This document shows, piece after piece, positions 49,713 to 57,273 of a DNA stretch of 64,000 bases. Under the pieces are notes generated by a model. That model was not told the DNA's origin, ran no database searches, and worked only from the letters and a program-made list of their open reading frames with translations. The position numbers and the translations under genes are program-made. The stretch comes from Nitratireductor mangrovi (lineage in GTDB: Bacteria; Pseudomonadota; Alphaproteobacteria; Rhizobiales; Rhizobiaceae): positions 2,046,001-2,110,000 of the forward strand of contig NZ_CP042301.2 in assembly GCF_007922615.2 (NCBI RefSeq), written 5' to 3'. How positions within the stretch are numbered: position 1 is the first letter of the stretch; each line of letters begins with the position of its first letter.

Positions 49713-50633
49713 CTATGCGGCAGCGGGCTTTTCCTCCTCCACAAGCGCCTGTGCCCTGATGCCGATCATGTGACAGATGGCGATCGCGAGGTCGGCGCGG
49801 TTCATCGTGTAGAAATGGAAGTCGGTGACGCCGCGCTCGACAAGGTCGAGGACCTGCTCGGCAGCGACCGCCGCGGCGACCAGCATGTGCGTCTGCGGAT
49901 CGTCCTCCAGCCCCTCGAAACGCTCGGCGAGCCAGGCCGGCACATGCGCTCCGCAGCGGCCGGCGAAATTCGCCACCTGCGCGAAATTATGCACGGGCAG
50001 GATACCCGGTACGACCGGCGCGTAGATGCCCGCCCGGCGGACACGCTCGACGTAGCGCTCATAGACGTCGTTGTCGAAGAAGAACTGGGTGATCGCGCGC
50101 TTGGCGCCGCTGTCGACCTTGCGCTTCAGCACGTCGATGTCGGTCGCGTAGTCTGGGCTTTCCGGGTGCTTTTCCGGATAGGCGGAAACAGAGATGTCCT
50201 CTGCGCCGTGCCGCGCCAGAGCCGCCACCAGATCAGCCGTGCTGGCGTAGCCGCCCGGATGCGGCTGGTAGTGGCTGCCGACGCCTTCGGCCGGGTCGCC
50301 GCGCAATGCGACGAAGCGCTTCACCCCAAGGTCGAGGAACTGGCGGATAACGCCATCGACCTCATCGCACTTGGCATCGACGCAGGTCAGGTGCGCGGCC
50401 GGCGTCAGGCTTGTCTCCTTGATGATGCGTTCGATGGTGCGCGCAGTGCGCTCGCGCGTCGAGCCGCCGGCGCCATAAGTGACGGACACGAAATACGGGG
50501 CCAGCGGCTCGAGCCGCTGTGTCGTCTCCCACAGCCGCGCCGCCATGGCGTCGGTCTTGGGCGGAAAGAACTCGAACGATACGTTGATTTTCTCGCCGAT
50601 ATCGGGTCGGCGTGAAAGGCGGAACTGGTTCAC
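49713..50633 (-). CDS. metF: Methylenetetrahydrofolate reductase MetF
   Basis: MetF reduces 5,10-methylene-THF to 5-methyl-THF, the methyl donor for methionine synthesis. It has 306 residues and the TIM-barrel FAD family pattern. The N-terminus VSFEFFPPKTD contains the conserved Glu21. SVTYGAGGSTRERT, AHLTCVDAK, FVALRGDPAEG and AITQFFFDND are family motifs. The start is GTG at 50633, overlapping the regulator's stop by 4 bp, so it is co-transcribed with the ArsR-methyltransferase gene. Confidence 0.97.
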   Translation of the reverse strand: MNQFRLSRRPDIGEKINVSFEFFPPKTDAMAARLWETTQRLEPLAPYFVSVTYGAGGSTRERTARTIERIIKETSLTPAAHLTCVDAKCDEVDGVIRQFLDLGVKRFVALRGDPAEGVGSHYQPHPGGYASTADLVAALARHGAEDISVSAYPEKHPESPDYATDIDVLKRKVDSGAKRAITQFFFDNDVYERYVERVRRAGIYAPVVPGILPVHNFAQVANFAGRCGAHVPAWLAERFEGLEDDPQTHMLVAAAVAAEQVLDLVERGVTDFHFYTMNRADLAIAICHMIGIRAQALVEEEKPAAA

Positions 50634-51652
50634 GAAGTCATCTCCGTTATCTGCCCCTCGGCGTTGTCATCGGCAGCGACGAGGAGCCTGCGGTCACGGC
50701 CGAGCCAAAGTTTCACTGTCAGCTTGTCGCCCGCCACGCCGGTCGGCGCGAAGGCGACTGATTTCTCGAAATCGAGATCGGCCTCCTCCAGCCATTCGGA
50801 AATCTGTTGGTCGGCAAAGCCCAGCCGCGCATGCGCATGTTCGGCACGCAGGAATTCGAGCTCATGCGGCGCGAAGTCGACAATCAGCAGCCGGCCCGAT
50901 GGCCGCAGCAGCCGCGCCGCCTCGCGGATCGCCAGCGCCGGATCCTCGAGATAGTGCAGCACCTGGTGAACCGTCACCAGATCGAAGGCGTCGCGCTCGA
51001 CCGGCGGCGCCAGAATGTCGCCCTGGCGCACCTGGGCGTTGTCGACGCCTGCCTTGTCGAGATTGGCGCGCGCCACGGTCAGCATTTCGCGCGACATGTC
51101 GACGCCGACGCCACGCTGGTATAGCGGCGCCAGTATCTCAAGCATGCGCCCGGTGCCGGTGCCAAGGTCGAGCATGGTCCGGAACGGCCGTTCGCCCACG
51201 AGCTTGAGGATCGCGTCCTCGACCGCCTTTTCCGGCACATGCAACGAGCGAATGCGGTCCCAGGCCGCAGCATTCTCGCTGAAATAGGCGGCAGCCCTTT
51301 CGGCGCGCTTGCTCTTGACCGCGATGAGCCGTTCGAGATCGCGGTCGGCCGGCGGCTGCGAGGCGTCGATGCGGGCAATCAGGGTTGCCACCAACTCCTG
51401 CTCGAAGCCGCTGTCGGCGAGCCGGAAATAGGCCCAGGAGCCCTCCTGGTAGCGCTCGATCAGTCCTTCATCGAGCAGCAGCTTCAGATGCCGCGACACG
51501 CGCGGCTGCGACTGGCCCAGCACCTCGGTGATGTCGGAGACGGTCAGATCGCCGCGCGACAGCAGGAACAGGATACGCATGCGGCTGGATTCGGCCGCCG
51601 CCTTCAAGCTATCTACCAACTGGTTGAGGTCGATCTGGCTGCGTGACAGCAT
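50630..51652 (-). CDS. ArsR-type regulator fused to a SAM-dependent methyltransferase domain (SahR-like)
   Basis: The 340-residue protein has an ArsR winged helix (residues ~5-90; LTVSDITEVLGQSQPRVSRH is the recognition helix) followed by a class I methyltransferase domain (LDLGTGTGRMLEIL near 163-176). Upstream of metF, this matches the regulator called SahR in comparative genomics, which senses S-adenosylhomocysteine; I recall this from memory. The methyltransferase fold would be the SAM/SAH sensor, and catalysis is uncertain. The ATG at 51652 has GGAGG upstream and sits 14 bp below a palindrome. The frame runs open to 53725 only by chance. Confidence 0.88.
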   Translation of the reverse strand: MLSRSQIDLNQLVDSLKAAAESSRMRILFLLSRGDLTVSDITEVLGQSQPRVSRHLKLLLDEGLIERYQEGSWAYFRLADSGFEQELVATLIARIDASQPPADRDLERLIAVKSKRAERAAAYFSENAAAWDRIRSLHVPEKAVEDAILKLVGERPFRTMLDLGTGTGRMLEILAPLYQRGVGVDMSREMLTVARANLDKAGVDNAQVRQGDILAPPVERDAFDLVTVHQVLHYLEDPALAIREAARLLRPSGRLLIVDFAPHELEFLRAEHAHARLGFADQQISEWLEEADLDFEKSVAFAPTGVAGDKLTVKLWLGRDRRLLVAADDNAEGQITEMTS

Positions 51653-51666
51653 CCTTGCCTCCAAAC

Positions 51667-51688
51667 GATATAAAGATATGTTTATATC
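51667..51688 (-). promoter_or_regulatory. Operator palindrome for the ArsR-methyltransferase/metF operon
   Basis: GATATAAA (51667-51674), GATATG, TTTATATC (51681-51688): an 8-bp perfect inverted repeat in a GC-rich region, 14 bp before the regulator's ATG. The AT-rich palindrome with a GATAT centre resembles the SahR motif as I remember it. Its position implies autoregulation that also covers metF. Confidence 0.75.
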
Positions 51689-51784
51689 AATTGTGGCCTG
51701 CTTGCAAGACCGATGTCGCGTTCGGGCCAGAAGATGGCGCAAGCTTGCCACAACCGACGCGCCGCACGAGCAGGGAGACGCCAC

Positions 51785-52288
51785 ATGAAACGACCAGGAG
51801 AACAGGCGCTTCCTTTCGACCCGGGCGAGATGGTGCCTGACGCGCATGTCGTCTTCATCGGGCGTGTCCGCTCGCCCTGGACCGAGCGTGCCGACTGTCC
51901 GCGCAACATGGCCGCCGCGCGCGAGCGGGGCGGTTCGGCGGTGGTGGAGATCGACGCCGCCTATCGCACAGGTCTCGCCGGGCTCGACGAGTTCAGCCAC
52001 GTCGCCGTGCTGACCTGGCTTGACCGCTCGCCGCGCAAACTGATCCTGCAGAAGCCGGCGCATGTCGACGTACCGCGCGGCGTCTTCGCCTTGCGCTCGC
52101 CGGCGCGACCCAATCCGGTCGGGCTCCATGTCGCGCGCATCCTCGGCCTCGACCAGGAAAGCGGTGCGATCACGATCGATGCGATCGATGTCCTCGACAA
52201 GACGCCGGTGATCGACCTGAAGCCCTATTTCGCCAGCATCGACGCCTTCCCCGAGGCGACCGGGCGCAAGGACACCCAGAAAACATGA
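51785..52288 (+). CDS. trmO: tRNA m6t6A37 methyltransferase TrmO (TsaA-like)
   Basis: The 167-residue protein has the TsaA-like (UPF0066) beta-barrel: FIGRVRSPW, LDEFSHVAVLTWLDRS, RGVFALRSPARPNPVGLHVARI and VLDKTPVIDLKPY. E. coli TrmO uses SAM to methylate t6A37 in tRNA-Thr. This copy lacks the E. coli C-terminal extension, as in shorter bacterial members. The ATG at 51785 has GGGAG upstream and leads into a DUF2293 gene by a 4-bp overlap. It is divergent from the metF regulator, which links it loosely to SAM metabolism. Confidence 0.85.
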   Translation: MKRPGEQALPFDPGEMVPDAHVVFIGRVRSPWTERADCPRNMAAARERGGSAVVEIDAAYRTGLAGLDEFSHVAVLTWLDRSPRKLILQKPAHVDVPRGVFALRSPARPNPVGLHVARILGLDQESGAITIDAIDVLDKTPVIDLKPYFASIDAFPEATGRKDTQKT

Positions 52289-52599
52289 TCGCCCGCACCG
52301 GACGCCAGCGCGCCGTCGCGAAGGCGCTGACCCTGCTCCTGCCGGCGGCTCCCTACGCCGACATCGAGAAGATACGCGCCGATGCCATGGCGCCGCACAT
52401 GAAGACGCTGCCGCCTTCCCTCGCCGTCTGGCTGGCGACGGTGGCGCATGTGCGCCATGAACACACCGCCTACGAAAACCTGCTTGCCGAAGGCTACGAC
52501 CGCGATTCGGCGCGTTTCTTCGTCGTCGGCGAAACCAACGACACGCTGACGGCCTGGCGCGCGACGCGCATGCTCGACCCGGACGACGACGAAGCGTAG
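52285..52599 (+). CDS. DUF2293 protein of unknown function
   Basis: The 104-residue protein is largely helical and mostly soluble, with a basic N-terminus and acidic end (LDPDDDEA). It resembles the DUF2293 family: an HVRHEHTAYENLLAEGYDR stretch followed by a short C-terminal segment. No catalytic motif can be named. Its start overlaps the trmO stop (ATGA), so the two are translationally coupled; a role with TrmO in tRNA handling is an inference from that coupling only. Confidence 0.75.
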   Translation: MIARTGRQRAVAKALTLLLPAAPYADIEKIRADAMAPHMKTLPPSLAVWLATVAHVRHEHTAYENLLAEGYDRDSARFFVVGETNDTLTAWRATRMLDPDDDEA

Positions 52600-52681
52600 C
52601 TGGCCAGCCAAGGGTTGCAAGCCCTCTGCAACATCGGTTCGAGCCAAAACCGCGTCGCCGCACCGCCGCCTTATCTTTGCC

Positions 52682-54316
52682 GTGGCTTCTGCTATCCTTG
52701 CAGCAGTTTGGCGTCGCCTGTTGGCGCTTGGGTGGGTGGGTGCGAAGTTGTCGGAATCCGGAAAGTCCCTGTCGGCGGCGGCGGCCAGGACGCGGGCGGC
52801 GATCACGCGACTGCGCGAGTTTTTGAGCCTGCCGCGTCTTGAAACCTGGTCGAGCACGCTGCGCACGGTTTCCTTGAACCTGCTTTTCCTCGTCGCGGTG
52901 ATCGTCGTGCTGCCTATCCTCGTCGGCCAGTTCCGGCGCGACCAGGTGATTGTCGAGCCTATCGGCGTACCGGGCGTGATGGCGGATCAGGGGATAACGC
53001 CAGACGTCGCGGCGAGCCGCCTGTGGGACGGACTCCAGGATGTCGTGCGCGCGTCCCGAACCTCCAAGGCGAGCATCGCCGCGATACCGGATTCGCGCAA
53101 GGTGGAGTTTTCTTTCCCCGATTCCGGATTCTCGATCGAATCCCTGATCTTCCACATCCGTCGGCTCTTCAACGCCTACGAGACCCGGATCGCCGGCGAG
53201 TTCACCTGCGCCGAGCCCGGCTGCGCCCGCGAGGGGCTGAGGCTGAGGCTGCGTGTCATTCGCGACGGCGTTGAAATCATCGACCTGCCGCCGCTCGCGG
53301 ATACGCCCGAGCGGGACTACTTCGCTAACGCCGCAAGCGGTGTGCTGGCGGTGCTCGATCCGTTCGTTGCAATTGCCGCCTCCGCGGAAAGGGAACCGCG
53401 CCGGGCAACCATTCTCGCCCGGCGTCTGATCCGCTCGCGCCATCCGGACGCGCACTGGGCGCACAACCTCGTCGGCAACATTCGTGCGGCGGCGGGCGAC
53501 CACACCGGCGCCATGGAAGAATATCGCGCCGCGCTTGCCCTGGAACCGGGCTTTCTCGTCGCCCATGCCAATCTCGCCGACAGCCTGAGGCTCACGGGCG
53601 ACCGCGACGGCGCAAGGCGCGAATACGCCACGGTCGCACGTGCCAGCCCGGGCCATGTCAGCGCGCTCGTCGGGTTCGCCGAGATTGCCCTCAGCGAGAA
53701 CGATGTCGAGGGCGCGGTCCGGCACCTGCTGGCAGCCGCCGAGTCCGATCCCTTGTCACCCCGGCATCTGGCACGCGCCGGCCAGATCGAAATGGAGGCC
53801 GGCCGCCGTGAAGAAGGCGAGCATCTGCTTCGCCGGGCGCTTGAAATCGACCCGGGTTACCTACCCGCCTTTGCCTTCCTTGCCGCGGCACATGTCGCCG
53901 ACGGCGACATGGAGGGCGCCGAGCCGATCTATCGCGACGCCGCGGACTATGCGCCGGACGACAGCGACGCGCAGGCAGCGCATGGCCGCATACTGTTCCT
54001 GCTCGACAGGTTCGATGCGGCGCTCGACCGCTTCCAGCGCGCCGCCGCGCTCGCCCCCGACGATGCCGACTACAGGCTTCAGGCCGGCCGCATCCTGCAG
54101 GCGCTCGGCCGGCACGAGGAAGCGCTCGCCGTCCTTGGCGAGGCCATGCGACTGGCGCCGAACCGGGCCGAAATACACATGGCGCTCGGCGACAGCTATC
54201 GCGATACCGGCAGCAAGGCGGAGGCGATCGCCGCCTACAGAAAGTTTCTGGAACTCGACCAAAATTCGCTGATGCGGCCGGTGGCCGAGCGCTTCATCGC
54301 GCTGCTGTCAGGCTGA
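52682..54316 (+). CDS. Membrane-anchored TPR protein
   Basis: The 544-residue protein has a single transmembrane segment near residues 66-85 (LNLLFLVAVIVVLPILVG), a non-repeat domain (about 90-250) and at least seven TPR repeats to the end (for example GDHTGAMEEYRAALALEPGF, GRREEGEHLLRRALEIDPGY, GRHEEALAVLGEAMRLAPNR). Topology suggests a cytoplasmic N-terminus and a periplasmic TPR array. The start is uncertain: GTG at 52682 lacks a clear Shine-Dalgarno and GTG at 52736 is an option. Partner and function unknown. Confidence 0.8.
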   Translation: MASAILAAVWRRLLALGWVGAKLSESGKSLSAAAARTRAAITRLREFLSLPRLETWSSTLRTVSLNLLFLVAVIVVLPILVGQFRRDQVIVEPIGVPGVMADQGITPDVAASRLWDGLQDVVRASRTSKASIAAIPDSRKVEFSFPDSGFSIESLIFHIRRLFNAYETRIAGEFTCAEPGCAREGLRLRLRVIRDGVEIIDLPPLADTPERDYFANAASGVLAVLDPFVAIAASAEREPRRATILARRLIRSRHPDAHWAHNLVGNIRAAAGDHTGAMEEYRAALALEPGFLVAHANLADSLRLTGDRDGARREYATVARASPGHVSALVGFAEIALSENDVEGAVRHLLAAAESDPLSPRHLARAGQIEMEAGRREEGEHLLRRALEIDPGYLPAFAFLAAAHVADGDMEGAEPIYRDAADYAPDDSDAQAAHGRILFLLDRFDAALDRFQRAAALAPDDADYRLQAGRILQALGRHEEALAVLGEAMRLAPNRAEIHMALGDSYRDTGSKAEAIAAYRKFLELDQNSLMRPVAERFIALLSG

Positions 54317-54331
54317 GGAGGCGCCTCGCCC

Positions 54332-54949
54332 TCAGGACTGGTAGATCCACTGCTCGGGAATGCGCACCGAGCAATCCTCGCCCGGTGCGATGCGTCCGGG
54401 CTTTTCGACCCAGGCCACCAGCCCGCGCAGCCGCTTCGCCGCCTTCGGGAAGGCGAGCGCGCCAGCTTCGTGGTCGGGCATCTTCGCATGCTCGGCGACG
54501 GAGCGGCCGGCAATGCGGCAGGGTCCGTTCTGGCTGTCGACCTTGAGTGTCACGCCGCCCTTGAAGAACAACAGCGTGCCGGAAGGCAGCATTGAAAGCT
54601 GCGGCACGCCGGAGAGGACCAGGTTGGCGCCGATCCATTCCGGCCTGATCTCGGCGATCCCCATCGCGCGCGCGATCAGCGCCAGTTCGTCCGGCGCCAC
54701 GATCGACAGCTGGCGTTCGTTGCGCATCTCGGTGCCGCGTGCGTACCAGGGTTCGCGGCTGCCCGAACGCCGGGTCGGTCCGGCATGGAAATCGCCTTCG
54801 ATGCCCTCTAAACCAAGCTCCAGCCCCTCGGCAGGGCTGGTGACGAAATGGTCGAACGGCGCGACGAAGGTTCCTTCGACGCGGCCGAGCAGCTTTCTCG
54901 CCGGATAGATTTCCGGTTCGGGGTCGAGGCGGGTAAGCGGAAGATCCAT
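54332..54949 (-). CDS. MOSC domain protein
   Basis: The 205-residue protein has a MOSC beta-barrel domain, the C-terminal domain of molybdenum cofactor sulfurases, also found alone in enzymes that detoxify N-hydroxylated compounds. Visible features are GLEGIEGDFHAGPTRR, the ligand-binding Cys region SQNGPCRIAG and an RGLVAWVEKPG segment. I chose the ATG at 54949, which has AAGGA 7 nt upstream; the TTG at 54967 adds six residues and is less likely. Convergent with the TPR gene. Confidence 0.88.
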   Translation of the reverse strand: MDLPLTRLDPEPEIYPARKLLGRVEGTFVAPFDHFVTSPAEGLELGLEGIEGDFHAGPTRRSGSREPWYARGTEMRNERQLSIVAPDELALIARAMGIAEIRPEWIGANLVLSGVPQLSMLPSGTLLFFKGGVTLKVDSQNGPCRIAGRSVAEHAKMPDHEAGALAFPKAAKRLRGLVAWVEKPGRIAPGEDCSVRIPEQWIYQS

Positions 54950-55046
54950 TCTGGGTCCTTTCGGCAAGGCCGGCAGAATGGCGCGGTGAGGCGACGATTT
55001 CCAGTCAATTGCGGTGATCGAGCCGTCACCGCGATCGATGGAAGGC

Positions 55047-56168
55047 TTACATCATCCTGAGCAGGGCGCCGCCGAGCGAATAGCCGGCGCCGTAGGTGCA
55101 CAAAAGGCCGAAATCGCCGGCCTTCATGTCACGGTGGTTTTCCCACAGCGCCAGCACCGCACCGGCGGCGGCGGTGTTGCCGTAGCGGTCAAGCACCATC
55201 GGCGCGCGGTCATGGCCGACCTCCTCGCCGAAGGCGAGTTTCAGGATCATCGCGTTCATGCGCGCGTTGGCCTGATGCAGCCAGAAGCGGCGCACCGACT
55301 GCGGCGTGTGGTCGTGCTCGGCCAGGAAGTCGACGATGAAGCGGTGGCTGGCGACGGTCACTTCCTTGAAGACCTTGTTGCCCTGCTGCTTGATCAGCTT
55401 GCCTTCCATGTCGAGCACGCCGATGTCGTCCTGCGCCGCCCGGTTCAGGTAGGAAAAATTGGAGCGGATATTGTTGGAGAACTGGGTCCAGTTGCGGGTG
55501 TCGACCACCTCGAAACGGCCCGGCTCGCCACCGCCCTCCTCCACGGCCTCGACCAGAAGCGCGGTCGCCGCGTCGCCGAAGATGAAATGGGTCTGGCGGT
55601 CGCGGAAATTGAGGTGCGGCGTGATCAGTTCCGGCGTGACGACCAGCACGCGCCGGTGCGCGCCCGACCGCACCATGTTGAACGCGACATGCAGCCCGCC
55701 GCTCGCCGAAGAGCAGCCGAGGCTGACGTCGAAGGCGGCACCCTGGGCGCCGATCTCCTTCTGGATCTCGATGCCGAGCGCCGGATAGAGCCTTTGCAGA
55801 TGCGAGGCGGCACAGATGACGAGGTCGACCTGGGATGCGTCCACACCGGCATCGTCGAGCGCCTTGCGGGCGGCAGCCGCGCCGAATTCGGCCATCACCG
55901 ACAGATCGTCATCCTCGCGTGCCGCTATTCGCGGCGCCATGCGGTCCGGATCGAGGATGCCGTCCGGCGTGTGGGCGCGGCGGTGTTTGATGCCCGAGGC
56001 GTGCTCGATGAAGGACGCGCTCGATTTCTGCAGCGGCTCCAGCCCCTGACGCTCGCGCACGGCGTTCTCGCGATCGACCCAGAAGTTGAAGCACTCGACC
56101 AGCTCTTCGTTGCTGATCGAGGTTTCGGGGATGCTGACGCCGATGCCGCTCAGCGCGACGCGGTTCAT
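55047..56168 (-). CDS. Beta-ketoacyl-ACP synthase III family protein (FabH-like)
   Basis: This thiolase-fold condensing enzyme has 373 residues, longer than FabH (about 320). The catalytic triad is intact: Cys152 (SLGCSSASGG), His298 (WLHQANARMN) and Asn331 (YGNTAAAG). The length and the ASGIKHRRAHT segment resemble Pseudomonas PA3286-type enzymes, which condense medium-chain acyl-CoA with malonyl-ACP; this assignment is from memory. The ATG at 56168 (MNRVALSGIGVSIPET) is preferred to 56249. No acyl carrier protein gene is nearby. Confidence 0.85.
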   Translation of the reverse strand: MNRVALSGIGVSIPETSISNEELVECFNFWVDRENAVRERQGLEPLQKSSASFIEHASGIKHRRAHTPDGILDPDRMAPRIAAREDDDLSVMAEFGAAAARKALDDAGVDASQVDLVICAASHLQRLYPALGIEIQKEIGAQGAAFDVSLGCSSASGGLHVAFNMVRSGAHRRVLVVTPELITPHLNFRDRQTHFIFGDAATALLVEAVEEGGGEPGRFEVVDTRNWTQFSNNIRSNFSYLNRAAQDDIGVLDMEGKLIKQQGNKVFKEVTVASHRFIVDFLAEHDHTPQSVRRFWLHQANARMNAMILKLAFGEEVGHDRAPMVLDRYGNTAAAGAVLALWENHRDMKAGDFGLLCTYGAGYSLGGALLRMM

Positions 56169-56322
56169 GACGGGCCTGTCCGCCTTTCTGGTCGGTGAGG
56201 TTCCGAATGCGAGCCGCTCGGCGGCGTTGCGTGTGCGAGAAGCTTCCATGCCAGCCCTTTATGCCGGTTTTATGCTGCAGTGCAATGGCGACACCATGGC
56301 GCGATCACGGCACCTGCTGCAT

Positions 56323-56652
56323 TTACCAGGCACAGATCTTGGTGCTGGTCTCGGGATTTTGCCAGCACGCTCCGTCGTCGCGGCTGCGCACATATTCGCC
56401 CGGCAGCGGAATGTTGCGGTCGCCGAAATTCACGAAGCCGAAGGCAAAGCCCGGCCGGTCGATGATCAGCGAATAGGTTGGATAGCCGCCAGCCGCGATG
56501 ACGAAGGAGCCGAGCCCATCGGTGCCGCGGAAGTCGCAATTGTAATAGCCGTCATCGGTGGTGAAGCAGCGCGCCGGCTTGGCCGCGGCCGACTGCGCGG
56601 CGAGCATCAGCCCGGCGGCCACCAGCGACGCGGTTGCGAGAAAACGGTTCAT
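56323..56652 (-). CDS. Small secreted protein of unknown function
   Basis: The 109-residue protein (ATG at 56652) has a signal peptide (MNRFLATASLVAAGLMLAA, cleavage near SAAAK). The mature part has four Cys residues (ARCFTTDDGYYNCDF and the ACW and KICAW end) and is aromatic-rich, suggesting a small disulphide-bonded periplasmic domain. AAGGAAAT lies about 10 nt upstream of the start. I do not recognise the family. It lies head-to-head with the next small secreted protein gene, 180 bp apart. Confidence 0.75.
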   Translation of the reverse strand: MNRFLATASLVAAGLMLAAQSAAAKPARCFTTDDGYYNCDFRGTDGLGSFVIAAGGYPTYSLIIDRPGFAFGFVNFGDRNIPLPGEYVRSRDDGACWQNPETSTKICAW

Positions 56653-56832
56653 CGGCGGATTTCCTTCCGGAACAAGCGGTCCCCAACCGCCCATCTATCG
56701 AGCCACGCGTGTCGCGCCGGGTCAAGCAATCCCGGTGCGGATTCACCATGGGCGGCGCAACTTCTTTACCGGTGTTGCAGCTCGGCATAGGATCGCCTTT
56801 GCGGGGAACAACGCGACCGAAGGAGGTTCGCC

Positions 56833-57246
56833 GTGCGCCTGCGCCCCCTCACCGCAACCGCCGCCATCGCCCTTGCCGCCTTCCCCGGCGCCGCTCCGGC
56901 GGCCGACTATACCTGCAACAACCTCGTTCCGTTCGGCCAGAAGATGATCTGCCCCGGCTTCGAACCCAACTGGGCGGTCGAACTCGTCTGCGATGGACCG
57001 GAGATGACGTCGACCTTCATCGACGCCTTTTCGGGCGGCGACATCACGACCACGCCAGGCACGGTCACCTTCTCGAGCGAGGAGCCGTGGGCCTTCGAGA
57101 CCAGCCACCCGGTGACCGGATCGATCGCCTACACGCCGGCCGGCTGCACCGACGAGGGCGACAACGTCCACGACTTCACCTTCACGCCGACCGGCGCACC
57201 GGGGCTGTCGGGGCCGTTCTTCCCCTTCTGCTGCCGCATCGAGTAG
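56833..57246 (+). CDS. Small secreted cysteine-rich protein of unknown function
   Basis: The 137-residue protein has a signal peptide (RLRPLTATAAIALAAFPGAAPA) and several Cys residues in the mature part (YTCNN, MICPG, LVCDG, AGCTD, FCCRIE), so it is probably exported and disulphide-bonded. The start is GTG at 56833 with a strong AAGGAGG 7 nt upstream. I do not recognise the family. It is divergent from the other small secreted protein gene and convergent with the acyl-CoA synthetase gene (27 bp). Confidence 0.75.
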   Translation: MRLRPLTATAAIALAAFPGAAPAADYTCNNLVPFGQKMICPGFEPNWAVELVCDGPEMTSTFIDAFSGGDITTTPGTVTFSSEEPWAFETSHPVTGSIAYTPAGCTDEGDNVHDFTFTPTGAPGLSGPFFPFCCRIE

Positions 57247-57273
57247 ACGGCACACGCGCGCAGAGCAGACGCC

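Noticed and set aside
50634-51784. SAM riboswitch before the metF operon
   Set aside because: Only 14 bp separate the palindrome from the regulator's ATG, so there is no room for a riboswitch; control looks protein-based.
51653-53725. Upstream extension of the ArsR-methyltransferase frame to about 1031 codons
   Set aside because: The extension is antisense to trmO, DUF2293 and the TPR gene. The ArsR domain starts right after the ATG at 51652, which has a Shine-Dalgarno and operator.
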